Shown: positions 1 through 8,370 of the stretch, in pieces | Position numbering within the stretch: position 1 is the stretch's first letter | Layout of the letters: each line of letters begins with the position of its first letter | Assembly: GCA_944320105.1 (NCBI GenBank) | Contig: CALUGA010000015.1 | Location: 1 to 52,236 of the forward strand | Reading direction: 5' to 3' | Source: an uncultured Prevotella sp. | Lineage (GTDB): Bacteria > Bacteroidota > Bacteroidia > Bacteroidales > Bacteroidaceae | DNA length: 52,236 nucleotides | The notes under the pieces: model-generated | Told to the model about the DNA's origin: nothing | Databases searched by the model: none | Seen by the model: the letters and a program-made list of their open reading frames with translations, nothing else | Program-made: the position numbers and the translations under genes

Positions 1-36
1 GGGAGAGTAGGAGGCCGCCGCCTTTTTGATTTGACG

Positions 37-77
37 GGTTCCCGTGCGACCGATGAGGTCGCACGGGAACCTTTTTT
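37..77 (+). terminator. Rho-independent terminator of an upstream gene
   Basis: A perfect 14-bp stem (37-50 pairs with 58-71) closes a 7-nt loop and is followed by six T (72-77). The T-run lies only on the + side, so it ends a + strand gene that lies before the window. Confidence 0.85.
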
Positions 78-82
78 GTGCA

Positions 83-217
83 TGGGGGTAATGGGGGTGC
101 CGGGAGTTCTGGGAGAGTTGGGAGAGCTGGGAGTAATGGGAGTAATGGGAGTAATGGGAGTTCTGGGAGCAATGGGAATTCTGGGATAGCTGGGAGTTCT
201 GGGAGCGATGAAAGTGT
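83..217. repeat. 9-bp tandem repeat, about 15 degenerate units
   Basis: Fifteen consecutive 9-bp units of the type TGGGAGTAA or TGGGAGTTC run from 83 to 217, the central ones identical. Because the period is a multiple of three, one + frame stays open from a GTG at 78 to TAA at 231 and would encode a Gly/Ser/Asn-rich 51-residue peptide. There is no ribosome-binding site, and a terminator lies directly upstream, so I treat it as a minisatellite rather than a gene. The rest of 218-380 shows no gene. Confidence 0.8.
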
Positions 218-380
218 ACTGGGAGTTTGTTAAGTGAACATATATATTAAGCCACCTCATAACAAAAAAAGCTATTTGGATAAAGCCCAAATAGCTGTCA
301 TTTGGAGATTTGACTTGATTTGAAGGCAGCGATAAGCTGTAAAGGCAGGCCTGGCGCTGCTGTATTAGATATTGCGACCG

Positions 381-929
381 CTATTGTTGCGCAGCGGTTT
401 CTTGCTCATTGTTCGCTGGAGCGGCGCGGAGGATGATGCTTGTCGCCCCGATGGTGAACAGGGTGCCGTCTTCGATTACCCTGCGCTCGCGGTCGCCAAG
501 GATTTCGTTGTCAACAAACGTTCCGGTGTTGCTAGGGCCATCCCTGAGCACATAGCGCAGGTTGCCGTCCTTGGCGCGGCTTACGGTGATGACGCAGTGG
601 GTGAGGTCGATGCTGGGGTCGACAGTCTCAATGGGCGTGCTGATACGGTTGCCTTTCTGGTAGCGGCCAATGACATTGTCGCCCGGCTTCAATGGTAATA
701 CTTGCTTGTAATGGAACACGTTCTCAATTACGACAATGGATCCCCATGTTCCTGCCGAGTCGTCTGGTGCTTCGTCCTTTTGCAGTGGGCGCAGCTTTGA
801 CGCACCTAAACGGATGGAGAACTGCTTGCCGCATTGTGGGCACTCAAATACAAGCGACTGGCCTTGGGTGTAGCGTGTCTCGTCGAACGCCACATAGCCG
901 TCGCACTTTGGGCATCTTACTCTTTTCAT
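381..929 (-). CDS. FHA-domain protein with N-terminal zinc ribbon
   Basis: 182 residues. Two CxxC pairs (C6/C9 and C30/C33) form a short zinc ribbon of the kind found at the start of MJ0042-like proteins. Residues about 63-168 form a forkhead-associated domain, with IGR at 87-89 and a conserved-looking SNTGTFVDN loop at 133-141. The usual phosphopeptide-binding SRxH motif reads as a Ser-Ile-Asp-Leu-Thr-His variant. FHA domains bind phosphothreonine peptides, so a signalling or scaffold role is likely, but the partner is unknown. There is no signal peptide, so it should be cytoplasmic. The start overlaps the stop of the upstream HU/SPOR gene by 4 nt (ATGA), so the two are translationally coupled. 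Confidence 0.85.
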   Translation of the reverse strand: MKRVRCPKCDGYVAFDETRYTQGQSLVFECPQCGKQFSIRLGASKLRPLQKDEAPDDSAGTWGSIVVIENVFHYKQVLPLKPGDNVIGRYQKGNRISTPIETVDPSIDLTHCVITVSRAKDGNLRYVLRDGPSNTGTFVDNEILGDRERRVIEDGTLFTIGATSIILRAAPANNEQETAAQQ

Positions 930-1999
930 TGCTTTTTCTTGTAAACCCAGGCTTGTTCGAAGTACTTGTTGTCCCTTAGTCTGCGCAGCGTGTCGCGAGC
1001 CTCGTCTTCTGTGGCGTATGCCCCATAGATTACGCGCACCTGGCCGCCGCCGGTATATACCTTAGCTTCGGTCAATCCCTCGGTGCACAGCTGCTTTGCA
1101 AAGGCATTAGCCCCGGCCTTTGTTATCCGGCTCGCCAGAACTATGCAATAATCAGCGGGCTTTTCATTCACCGTGATTGTTTCGTCAGAGGCTTTTTCTG
1201 CTGCCGTGGCTTCAGCAGCCTGCTGTGAAGCCTTGTTGAGTGGCTTGTGCTCTGCGGCGGCCTGCTCCTTTGAGGGCTTTGGTTTTACTGATTCTGCCCC
1301 TTGGTTCCTCATTGCAGCCCCGATAATCTCTTGCGGGAGGCTGGCAAAGTCGGCACGGCCTGTAGAGCTGTTGGTTATTGGTGGCGTCATGATGAAGAAA
1401 GCAAGAATCGCCGCTGCCACAGCGATGGCGTTTCTTAGCCAAGCCACCTTTATTTTGATGACGCTGCTGTCGTCTGTCGCAGTCTTCTTTTCCTTTCCCT
1501 TGTCTCTGCCTTCTTCGTGGCGGGTGGCATGGCGCGACGCACCAGCACGGCCGTGGGCTGCGGGAGTTGTTGTTTCCTTGTGCAGTCGGGCCATTTCGAA
1601 CGAACCGAGACCGTAGAGCCCGGGGGTCAATATGCCGGCCTCGCACGGCTCAAACCCATAGCTTCCGCCTTCGCCCAAAGTTAGCGTTCCAATGTCGCCA
1701 AGGCGGTAGCTGCCTTCGTTGAGCAGGCACTGCTTAAGCTCGCCCACCTCGCTCTCAATTCGACTTACTGCGTCGGGGTAGCTTATGTCGTAAGCCTCGA
1801 CGTACGACTGCACCAAGAGGAGGTCGTTCATGCTGAGCTTGGGGTTGAAACCTAATGTCCTTAGGGGCGGCAGGAACAGCCCGTCGCCCTCGTCGTAGCG
1901 GGCATCGGTATGGTGAGCCACGAAGCCGCCAAGGCCTGGCACCATGACGCACTCGTAGTCGAGCAGCAATATTTCGATATGTCTTCCTAATTCAATCAC
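926..1999 (-). CDS. HU-CCDC81-like / SPOR domain membrane protein
   Basis: About 357 residues from a GTG start. Residues 1-135 match the paired HU-CCDC81 domains of Bacteroidetes (starting VIELGRHIEILLLD, with VPGLGGFVAHH). A charged linker follows, then one membrane helix (about 190-206, AIAVAAAILAFFIM), an Ala/Lys/Glu-rich periplasmic spacer and a C-terminal SPOR domain (about 282-357). SPOR domains bind denuded peptidoglycan at division sites, so a link between the nucleoid or cytoplasm and the septal wall is a reasonable inference. An ATG 45 nt upstream is in frame, but it lies upstream of the likely transcription start (promoter at 2005-2035), and relatives begin at the equivalent of the GTG. 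It is first in an operon with the FHA gene. Confidence 0.82.
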   Translation of the reverse strand: MIELGRHIEILLLDYECVMVPGLGGFVAHHTDARYDEGDGLFLPPLRTLGFNPKLSMNDLLLVQSYVEAYDISYPDAVSRIESEVGELKQCLLNEGSYRLGDIGTLTLGEGGSYGFEPCEAGILTPGLYGLGSFEMARLHKETTTPAAHGRAGASRHATRHEEGRDKGKEKKTATDDSSVIKIKVAWLRNAIAVAAAILAFFIMTPPITNSSTGRADFASLPQEIIGAAMRNQGAESVKPKPSKEQAAAEHKPLNKASQQAAEATAAEKASDETITVNEKPADYCIVLASRITKAGANAFAKQLCTEGLTEAKVYTGGGQVRVIYGAYATEDEARDTLRRLRDNKYFEQAWVYKKKQ

Positions 2000-2004
2000 A
2001 ATTG

Positions 2005-2035
2005 CAAAATTAAGCGTTTTCCATGACATGAGCAA
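2005..2035 (-). promoter_or_regulatory. Bacteroidetes-type promoter for the HU/SPOR-FHA operon
   Basis: On the minus strand, TTG (2033-2035) is separated by exactly 20 bp from TAATTTTG (2005-2012), matching the TTG-N19/20-TAnnTTTG consensus. The GTG start codon begins 5 nt after the -7 element, so the mRNA should be leaderless or nearly so. Confidence 0.6.
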
Positions 2036-2075
2036 GTAAATCACGGCAAAAAGGCATAAAAAAGGGGAAAAGCGT

Positions 2076-2105
2076 TTTGCAATCCAAATTTATTTGGTAC
2101 ATTTG
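2076..2105 (+). promoter_or_regulatory. Promoter for rfbC-ugd-DUF4738
   Basis: TTTG (2076-2079) and TACATTTG (2098-2105) with an 18-bp spacer fit the sigma-ABfr type promoter. Together with 2005-2035 it makes a divergent promoter region between two operons. Confidence 0.55.
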
Positions 2106-2135
2106 CATCACTAAAACCAGAACTTTTTTGTAACT

Positions 2136-2684
2136 ATGGAATACAGGGAAACGGAAATAAAGGGCGTCTTCATCTTGGAGCCGAGAGTCTTTGATGACGA
2201 AAGGGGCTATTTTTTCGAAGCGTGGAAGCGTGAGGACTTTGAACGACATATAGGGCCAGTGGACTTTGTTCAAGACAACGAGTCGAAATCGTGCCGCGGC
2301 GTGCTGCGCGGATTGCACTACCAGAAAGGCGAGCATTCGCAGGCCAAGCTCGTGAGAGTAATCAAGGGAACTGTGCTCGATGTCGCCGTGGATATGCGCA
2401 AGGGAAGCCCAACTTTCGGAAAGCACGTCATGGTGGAGCTGAGCGAAAGCAACAAACGCCAGTTCTTCATTCCAAGAGGCTTTGCCCACGGTTTCCTCGT
2501 AATGAGCCCCGAGGCCATATTTACGTATAAGGTTGACAATGCATACGCGCCGCAGCATGAGGCAAGCGTCCGCTTTGACGACCCCGCTCTTGGCATTGAT
2601 TGGCCCATCGACCCGAAAGATGCCATCCTGAGTGACAAGGATAGGAAGGCGGCATTGTTTGCCGACGCAGAGTATTTTGATTGA
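2136..2684 (+). CDS. rfbC: dTDP-4-dehydrorhamnose 3,5-epimerase
   Basis: 182 residues, full length for RmlC/RfbC. It epimerises C3 and C5 of dTDP-4-keto-6-deoxyglucose in dTDP-L-rhamnose synthesis for surface polysaccharides. The cupin core is visible, with substrate-binding FxxxRGYFFE near 20-28, the catalytic base His61 (RGLHYQ) and the acid Tyr131 (FTYKVDN). The other rhamnose genes (rfbA, rfbB, rfbD) are not in the window. The next gene, ugd, follows after 31 nt, so the two nucleotide-sugar enzymes probably form an operon. Confidence 0.95.
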   Translation: MEYRETEIKGVFILEPRVFDDERGYFFEAWKREDFERHIGPVDFVQDNESKSCRGVLRGLHYQKGEHSQAKLVRVIKGTVLDVAVDMRKGSPTFGKHVMVELSESNKRQFFIPRGFAHGFLVMSPEAIFTYKVDNAYAPQHEASVRFDDPALGIDWPIDPKDAILSDKDRKAALFADAEYFD

Positions 2685-2715
2685 CTAAGGTAAAAACTAA
2701 GGTTATAAAGAAATT

Positions 2716-4032
2716 ATGAATATAGCCATTGTAGGCACCGGGTATGTGGGGCTTGTGTCTGGAGCATGCTTTGCCGACACGGGTGCGATTGTGACGTGTG
2801 TAGATGTTAATGAAGACAAGATACGGGCTTTGCAGCAAGGCGAGATACCAATCTACGAGCCTGGGCTTGACGAGCTGGTGCTGAAGAACGCAAGGGCGGG
2901 CAGGCTAAAGTTTACCACCGACCTTGCCTCTGTGCTTAACGACCAGGAAATCGTCTTTTCTGCCGTAGGCACTCCCCCCGACGAGGACGGCAGCGCAGAC
3001 CTCAACTATGTTCTCCAGGTTGCCAGGACCATAGGCGAGAACCTGAAAAAATATATAGTAGTGGTGACGAAGAGCACCGTGCCTGTGGGAACGGCAAAGA
3101 AGGTGCGCAATGCCATACAGGCCGAGCTTGACCGGCGTGGGGTCGCTGTGGATTTCGACGTGGCAAGCAATCCCGAGTTCCTTAAGGAGGGCAATGCGAT
3201 AAAAGACTTCATGTCGCCAGACCGAGTTGTCGTGGGCGTGGAAAGCGAGCGAGCCAAGAAACTCCTTACCAAGCTTTACAAGCCATTCCTAATCAACAAT
3301 TTCCGTGTGATATTCATGGACATTCCATCGGCTGAGATGACCAAATATGCCGCCAACTCGATGCTGGCCACCCGCATATCGTTCATGAACGACATTGCCA
3401 ATCTGTGCGAACTTGTGGGTGCCGATGTAAACATGGTCAGGGCCGGCATAGGTGCCGACACCCGCATAGGCCGCAAATTCCTGTACGCCGGGTGTGGTTA
3501 TGGAGGTTCATGTTTTCCCAAGGATGTCAAGGCTCTCATAAAGACTGCCGATGACAACGGCTATTCGATGGAGGTGCTTAAGGCTGTTGAGCGTGTCAAC
3601 GAAAGGCAAAAGACAATCTTGTTCAGCAAGCTCCAGAAGGCATATCCTTCGGAAGACCTCGCAGGGAAGACCATAGCCATTTGGGGATTGGCGTTTAAGC
3701 CCGAGACCGACGACATGAGGGAGAGCACTGCTTTGGTTATGATAAGGAAGTTGCTCGGTGCCGGATGCCGCGTGAGGGCATACGACCCCGTGGCTATGGG
3801 CGAGTGCAGGCGCATATTGGGTGATGCCGTTACATATTGTAAGGATATGTATGACGCGGTGCTCGATGCCGACGCGCTCCTTCTCCTTACTGAGTGGAAG
3901 GAGTTCCGCTTGCCCTCATGGCAGGTGGTAAAGAAGTCGATGCGTAGGTCTCTTGTCATTGACGGCCGCAATATATTCGACTCGGACGAGCTTCACGAGC
4001 TTGGCTTCGAATACTTCGGCATAGGAAAATAA
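2716..4032 (+). CDS. ugd: UDP-glucose 6-dehydrogenase
   Basis: 438 residues, the usual length. It oxidises UDP-glucose to UDP-glucuronate with two NAD+, feeding capsule or exopolysaccharide synthesis. The N-terminal Rossmann motif (GTGYVGLVSG, residues 7-16) binds NAD. The catalytic nucleophile is Cys266 in GYGGSCFPKD, and TKSTVPVGT (118-126) and NPEFLKEG are family signatures. The C-terminal UDP-binding domain is complete (SALVMI, DGRN region). It sits between rfbC and a lipoprotein gene that starts 10 nt after its stop. Confidence 0.96.
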   Translation: MNIAIVGTGYVGLVSGACFADTGAIVTCVDVNEDKIRALQQGEIPIYEPGLDELVLKNARAGRLKFTTDLASVLNDQEIVFSAVGTPPDEDGSADLNYVLQVARTIGENLKKYIVVVTKSTVPVGTAKKVRNAIQAELDRRGVAVDFDVASNPEFLKEGNAIKDFMSPDRVVVGVESERAKKLLTKLYKPFLINNFRVIFMDIPSAEMTKYAANSMLATRISFMNDIANLCELVGADVNMVRAGIGADTRIGRKFLYAGCGYGGSCFPKDVKALIKTADDNGYSMEVLKAVERVNERQKTILFSKLQKAYPSEDLAGKTIAIWGLAFKPETDDMRESTALVMIRKLLGAGCRVRAYDPVAMGECRRILGDAVTYCKDMYDAVLDADALLLLTEWKEFRLPSWQVVKKSMRRSLVIDGRNIFDSDELHELGFEYFGIGK

Positions 4033-4042
4033 AACTGTTGCG

Positions 4043-4849
4043 ATGCCTTGGAAATCAGCACTATACGTATGCTTGGCTTGTTTCTGCATCCTGGCTGCTT
4101 CATGCCGTCAGGACTCTCGTCCTGTGCGAGATGAAGCCAAGGACGACAGTGGGGCGAAGGCCATGCTGCAGGGCATTTGGGTTGACTGTGAGTCGGAGGA
4201 CGTTGCCTTCAAGGTTACGGGCGACTCAGTGTATTACCCTGACGCGACAAGCCTGCCATCGTACTTCAGGATAAAGGCCGATACGCTTATAATTGGAACT
4301 CCTCCGTCGCATTACCCAATAATGAAGCAAACGCCAAATGTGTTTTGGTTCCGTAACCAGACGGGTGATGTGGTTAGGCTCCGCAAGAGCGATGACCCAA
4401 ACGTGGCATTGGCTTTCCTCCACAAGCGGCCTGTGCCGCTGGCCGTAACAGAGGTTGTCAAGCGCGATACGGTGGTAATGTACCGTGGCGACCGTTATCA
4501 TTGTTATGTAGCCATCAATCCAACGAAGTACAAGGTTATCCGCAAGACTTACAACGACGACGGGGTTGAGGTGGACAACATATACTATGACAACATTATC
4601 CATGTAAGCGTGTTCAGGGGAGCACAGCGGCTGTATTCGCGCGACTTTAGGAAAGCCATGTTCGCCCATCTCGTGCCGCGGCGTTTTTTGGCACAGGCTG
4701 TATTGAACAATGTAGAGTACGACCACGTAGATGCCGACGGCTTCCATTTCAGCGCCACGCTGTGCATCCCTGATGCAGCAAGTTGCTATATGCTCGACGC
4801 TGTTATCTCGTTTGCGGGAGATATGCGCCTGGAGGTCATAGACTATTGA
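4043..4849 (+). CDS. DUF4738-type lipoprotein
   Basis: 268 residues. A lipoprotein signal is clear: hydrophobic stretch, then LAASC with Cys21 as the lipidated residue. The body resembles the Bacteroidales DUF4738 family from memory (IWVDCESEDVAF, RDTVVMYRGDRYHCY, VEVDNIYYDNIIHVSVF); the function is unknown. It is tightly spaced after ugd, but a role in polysaccharide synthesis cannot be claimed. Its 3' end overlaps the convergent nudC gene by 7 bp, so no terminator can lie between them. Confidence 0.8.
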   Translation: MPWKSALYVCLACFCILAASCRQDSRPVRDEAKDDSGAKAMLQGIWVDCESEDVAFKVTGDSVYYPDATSLPSYFRIKADTLIIGTPPSHYPIMKQTPNVFWFRNQTGDVVRLRKSDDPNVALAFLHKRPVPLAVTEVVKRDTVVMYRGDRYHCYVAINPTKYKVIRKTYNDDGVEVDNIYYDNIIHVSVFRGAQRLYSRDFRKAMFAHLVPRRFLAQAVLNNVEYDHVDADGFHFSATLCIPDAASCYMLDAVISFAGDMRLEVIDY

Positions 4850-5610
4850 GCCAGCCAAGCGTCAATCAGCTTTCTGGCTATCGACAGTTTCTCAGGTATC
4901 TCGGGCAGGTTGTTGCGGTTGAACCACGCCCCTGCGCTTAGTTCCGACTGTTGGAGCTTGACCGTGCCTTCTTCATAGTCTGCATTGAAACCAACCATCA
5001 AGCCGCACGGATAAGGCCACGGTTGGCTCCCGAAGTACTTGATGTTCTTTATCCTAAGGCCGGTTTCCTCCATTACCTCACGGCAGACGGCTTCCTCAAG
5101 GGTCTCGCCGGTCTCCACAAAACCGGCTACAAGCCCGAAGAAATTGCCTCGGAAGTTCTTGGCGTGAACCAACAGCACTTCATCGCCCCGGTGTATGAGC
5201 ACGATTATGGCTGTGGCCAGTTGGGGCCACACCTCGTTGCCGCACCTTGTGCATTTCTTGCTGATGTCGGTGTGCATCACCATCTCGGCGCCACATCTGC
5301 CACAATACTTGGTGTTGGCGTCCCAATACAGAAGCTCTTCGCATTTCCCGGCCTTTGCGTATAGGTTATATGGCAACTTGTAGAAACTTTGCCGCAGTCC
5401 GCACATTTCATATCTTGAACTGCCGGTTACCGGCGATTTCAGCCTATATGCCTTTACGCTTATGCCGTTTTCCGGCGTTACGTTGAGCATTTCTGTTTCC
5501 TGCGCTACGTCAGTGGGCGGCGTTTCCGCACAAGGTATCGTGTAAGTGCCGTCGGCCAGCCGCTCAAGTAAAATCTCCCCGCCGTTAAAGGCAAAATAAT
5601 AATGTTTCAT
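4843..5610 (-). CDS. nudC: NAD+/NADH diphosphatase (NudC-type Nudix hydrolase)
   Basis: 255 residues from the ATG at 5610; an in-frame extension to 5715 runs into the upstream gene and lacks family similarity. NudC cleaves NAD(H) to NMN(H) and AMP and can remove NAD caps from RNA. Residues C103, C106, C120 and C123 form the zinc ribbon. The Nudix box begins at Gly163 (GFVETGETLEEAVCREVMEE). The NudC-specific SQPWPYP motif is at 195-201. It lies 32 nt downstream of a nucleotidase gene on the same strand, suggesting a nucleotide-salvage pair. Confidence 0.93.
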   Translation of the reverse strand: MKHYYFAFNGGEILLERLADGTYTIPCAETPPTDVAQETEMLNVTPENGISVKAYRLKSPVTGSSRYEMCGLRQSFYKLPYNLYAKAGKCEELLYWDANTKYCGRCGAEMVMHTDISKKCTRCGNEVWPQLATAIIVLIHRGDEVLLVHAKNFRGNFFGLVAGFVETGETLEEAVCREVMEETGLRIKNIKYFGSQPWPYPCGLMVGFNADYEEGTVKLQQSELSAGAWFNRNNLPEIPEKLSIARKLIDAWLAQ

Positions 5611-5642
5611 CATCCTTGTTTTATGTATATGTGTGTGATGTT

Positions 5643-7361
5643 TCACCATGATTGGTCGCTGCTCGCGTTGCGGGCTATGCGCTCCCGGTCGCGTAGCAAG
5701 GCCGTAGTAGTCCACTCCTTAGGAACAAAGCGCCAGTTGCCGTAAGCCTTGGGGTGAATTGTTTCCCCAGAGAGAAAATGTTCGGTTATGTATTGGCGTA
5801 TGCTCTTGGTGCTTTGCCAGATAAGCCTGTCTTTCAAGGCTTGGGGGGCTATGCCTGCACCCCTGGTAAGCAGTTCGCCGCCGCCATAAGCGCGGAAGCT
5901 GCTCATGGCCACCCTGTAAGTGCTCCGCTCGGAGAACCTCCTGCCCACGGTCATGCCAAGTATTGAGATGCGCTTGCCGCAAGGCTTGGTTACGTCGACC
6001 TCATAGTCTATCCCTGCTGCACAGTCAAAGTTGTATGTCGGGTTCTTGAACGCGTATTGCAGGCCATTACCCGTCGATGCCCTTTCCAACTTCAGCAGGT
6101 TGTCGCCGGGCGCAGCCATTGTGTTGATCCACAGGTCATAACTCATCTCAAGGAGCTTCCTAACCTCAATCCCTTTCATCGCCATGACGCATAGCTTGTC
6201 CTCATATCTGTAGAGTTTGTATGTGTCGCCCATGCAGATGTTCCCGTGGCTCAATCTCGTGTGGCATGAGGGTGGGGTGCAGAGCGATATGTCAGCATGT
6301 GATATGCCTAATTGGATGCTGTTTATTAGGTCGGTGTAAGGCGCATTGCCAAAGTAGCAGTCAATGGAGTCAATGTCTGTGTCTATCTTTCCAATAGCAT
6401 TCCTGCAATAGTTCACAGTCTCTTCTTGCTCTTTTGCAAAACGTCTGGTGAAATTTTCATCGGGCTTTTCGTTCGCAATGTCGAGCACGTGGCCACTTAT
6501 GGCTTTCTTGGTTGCCCGCCCCATCGACTTTATGATTGTGATGTCGACTACGCTCACTGCCATGGCATTGCATGACGGGTTGATGCACAGCACTTTATGG
6601 TTTTCCGTGCCAGTGATTGTTTCGCAGCGCGCAACATGGTCATGCCCAAAGAAGATTACATCAAACCCGGCTAAGCCGTGGGCAACTTTCTCTGTTTCGT
6701 TTTCATCGAAATGCGGTGTGGCGGTCCCTCCTTTCCATCCGCTGTGGAACAGTCCTATTGTAAGGTCAGGGCGTTCAGCCTGCTTTATCCGCTCAATCCA
6801 GCATCTTGCCGACTCCATTATTCCCTCGAAGCATATTCCGTTCCACTGCCGTTCGGCGCCCCAATACGCCATGGCAGGGGTAACCATGCCGATTATGGCA
6901 ATGCGTATGCCGTCTCTTTCAAGCATTGCGTAAGGTGCCGTATAAGGCTTGTTTGTTTCCGTGTCAATCATGTTGGCCGCCAAAACCGGGCATGAGGTTT
7001 CGCTTATCCACTTGTCGCAAACGGCGCGGCCCGTTTCTATGTCGTGGTTCCCTATGCAGCAGGCGTCGTAGCCCATGTAGTTCATGGCCTGCGCGGCAAT
7101 GTTGGCAACTTCGGTTCTTGTTTCGTTGAAGTAGTTGCAGATAGGTTGGCCTTGAAGCATGTCGCCATTGTCGAGCAGCAAGAGCCTGTCGCCAAATGCT
7201 TGCCGCTCCTTGTTCACAAGCGAGCTAACTCTTGCCAAGGAGCCAAGTGCAGGTTTCATGCCAATGAAGTCGAATGGCAAGAAGCACCCGTGCACGTCGC
7301 CCGTACACACAATCTTGAAGTTAACAGTCTGTGTCTGCTGCATTATTTTGTTGGAAGTCAT
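5643..7361 (-). CDS. Metallophosphatase / 5'-nucleotidase family protein
   Basis: About 572 residues from ATG 7361 (an alternative start is 7343, MQQTQTVNF). It has the two-domain architecture of UshA/YfkN enzymes: a metallophosphoesterase domain with GDVHG, DNGDMLQG, GNHDIETG, HSGW and GHDHV metal ligands in order, then a 5'-nucleotidase C-terminal domain with the YRVAMSSFRAYGGGE region. No signal peptide is visible, unlike periplasmic UshA, so a cytoplasmic nucleotide or cyclic-nucleotide phosphatase is likely. It is first in an operon with nudC. Confidence 0.85.
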   Translation of the reverse strand: MTSNKIMQQTQTVNFKIVCTGDVHGCFLPFDFIGMKPALGSLARVSSLVNKERQAFGDRLLLLDNGDMLQGQPICNYFNETRTEVANIAAQAMNYMGYDACCIGNHDIETGRAVCDKWISETSCPVLAANMIDTETNKPYTAPYAMLERDGIRIAIIGMVTPAMAYWGAERQWNGICFEGIMESARCWIERIKQAERPDLTIGLFHSGWKGGTATPHFDENETEKVAHGLAGFDVIFFGHDHVARCETITGTENHKVLCINPSCNAMAVSVVDITIIKSMGRATKKAISGHVLDIANEKPDENFTRRFAKEQEETVNYCRNAIGKIDTDIDSIDCYFGNAPYTDLINSIQLGISHADISLCTPPSCHTRLSHGNICMGDTYKLYRYEDKLCVMAMKGIEVRKLLEMSYDLWINTMAAPGDNLLKLERASTGNGLQYAFKNPTYNFDCAAGIDYEVDVTKPCGKRISILGMTVGRRFSERSTYRVAMSSFRAYGGGELLTRGAGIAPQALKDRLIWQSTKSIRQYITEHFLSGETIHPKAYGNWRFVPKEWTTTALLRDRERIARNASSDQSW

Positions 7362-7397
7362 CGTGGCGTATTGCCTATGAGGTAGCCAAACGTGATA

Positions 7398-7405
7398 CAA
7401 AATTA
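7398..7405 (-). promoter_or_regulatory. -7 element upstream of the 5'-nucleotidase gene
   Basis: TAATTTTG on the minus strand, 37 nt before the ATG at 7361, matches TAnnTTTG. No good TTG is seen 19-20 bp upstream, so only the -7 half is supported. Confidence 0.4.
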
Positions 7406-7524
7406 CGCAATTTTGCCGAATTGGCCTAATGAAACGGGCAGATTTACGCCGCAGATGTTGATGTTTTACCCCAACCGTGTAAGGATGGCAATCAATCTTT
7501 GCGCGCTATTCGTTGGCTCTTCAG

Positions 7525-7737
7525 CCCGAATCGGTCGTTAGACTTTAGTCGGATTTCGTGCTGCTGTCAGCCCCTCTCCCGTCTCCCCATAATGGGAGAA
7601 GCTCGGTTTTGTCGACGATGTAGCGGGCTACATCGAGAAAAAGCGGAAAGCAAGATGCCCGCAGCAGTGCGGAAGACGGCTGAAGAGTCAACAATCAAGT
7701 GAAATTGTTGGTTTTGCGGTCTAACGACCGATTCGGG
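7525..7737. repeat. MITE-like repeat with 19-bp terminal inverted repeats
   Basis: Perfect 19-bp inverted repeats lie at 7525-7543 and 7719-7737 (CCCGAATCGGTCGTTAGAC), giving a 213-bp unit without a credible gene. Inside are a hairpin at 7616-7635 (8-bp stem) and a 7-bp stem at 7689-7710. The right part from 7611 is clearly related to 29069-29219, and end-like sequences recur at 40350-40369 and 40576-40590. Confidence 0.7.
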
Positions 7738-8032
7738 TTCAACCATCTTGCGCACTGCTGCCCGGTGGAGCGAAGCCTCGTGGAAATCTTATGGCTTGAT
7801 GTGGATGCTGCATCACTTTTGTAAATTTGAATATCCGCAAAGCTCCTATCCGAAGGAGTTAAAGGAGTTATAAGAAGTTATCGCTCCACTACATTCCGCT
7901 AAGGAGTTAGAGGACAAATGCTTGTCCACTTCAATATTTCCATTTGCTTGGCTGATTGCGGACATTCATATTTGTAAATATTAATTCTTGTTATGTTAGT
8001 TGTTCGCTAACTTGCACATTATCAATGGGTTG
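7738..8032. other. Non-coding stretch with short GGAGTTA-type repeats
   Basis: No gene is credible here. At about 7852-7912 a GGAGTTA/GAAGTTA motif recurs four times, followed by a 6-bp hairpin at 7912-7927 (GGACAA with TTGTCC). The remainder is unremarkable and A+T-rich. Confidence 0.4.
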
Positions 8033-8120
8033 CAAAACGGCCTGTTTGGCAGTGCAATATAGGCCGTATGGGCGCGCGAAACAGGCTGTTTGGCAGTTCA
8101 AAACAGGCCGTTTCGGAAGG
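8033..8120. repeat. 22-bp-period repeat cluster 1 (four units)
   Basis: Four consecutive 22-bp units start at 8033, 8055, 8077 and 8099. The consensus is close to CAAAACAGGCCGTTTGGCAG, followed by two variable bases. The same unit occurs at 22192-22280 and 40196-40261. There is no unique spacer between units, so it is not a CRISPR array. Confidence 0.75.
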
Positions 8121-8334
8121 GGATGTGGCCACAGTGGGTGCGCAATGGCCAGTTTGTAAATATCTTTCAAGGCTGGCCTCGGCGGCGCGTCGTTGTCTTT
8201 TGCCTTGCCTTGCAACTGTGCTCTTGGTGCTTCGGGGCAGTTCCGTCGCTTTTGCGCAGATGGTGATGGAAGGCGCAGTAACTCGGACAAATGTGTGAAC
8301 ATGAGGTTAAAAACACGTTAAACCGTCTTTATTT

Positions 8335-8351
8335 TGCCACAAGTTGTGGCA
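8335..8351. promoter_or_regulatory. 17-bp palindrome, candidate operator before the antiporter gene
   Basis: TGCCACAAGTTGTGGCA is a perfect palindrome around G8343. It covers the place where the -33 element of the promoter should be, just upstream of TATCTTTG (8371-8378), which suits a repressor or activator site. Confidence 0.5.
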
Positions 8352-8370
8352 GAATACGGATAAAGATTGC

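Noticed and set aside
7485-7760. Small open frames in the repeat at 7500-7755 as genes
   Set aside because: They lie in a repeat unit with terminal inverted repeats and lack promoters or recognisable domains.
8033-8120. CRISPR array
   Set aside because: Units are contiguous 22-mers with no unique spacers, and no cas genes are present in the window.
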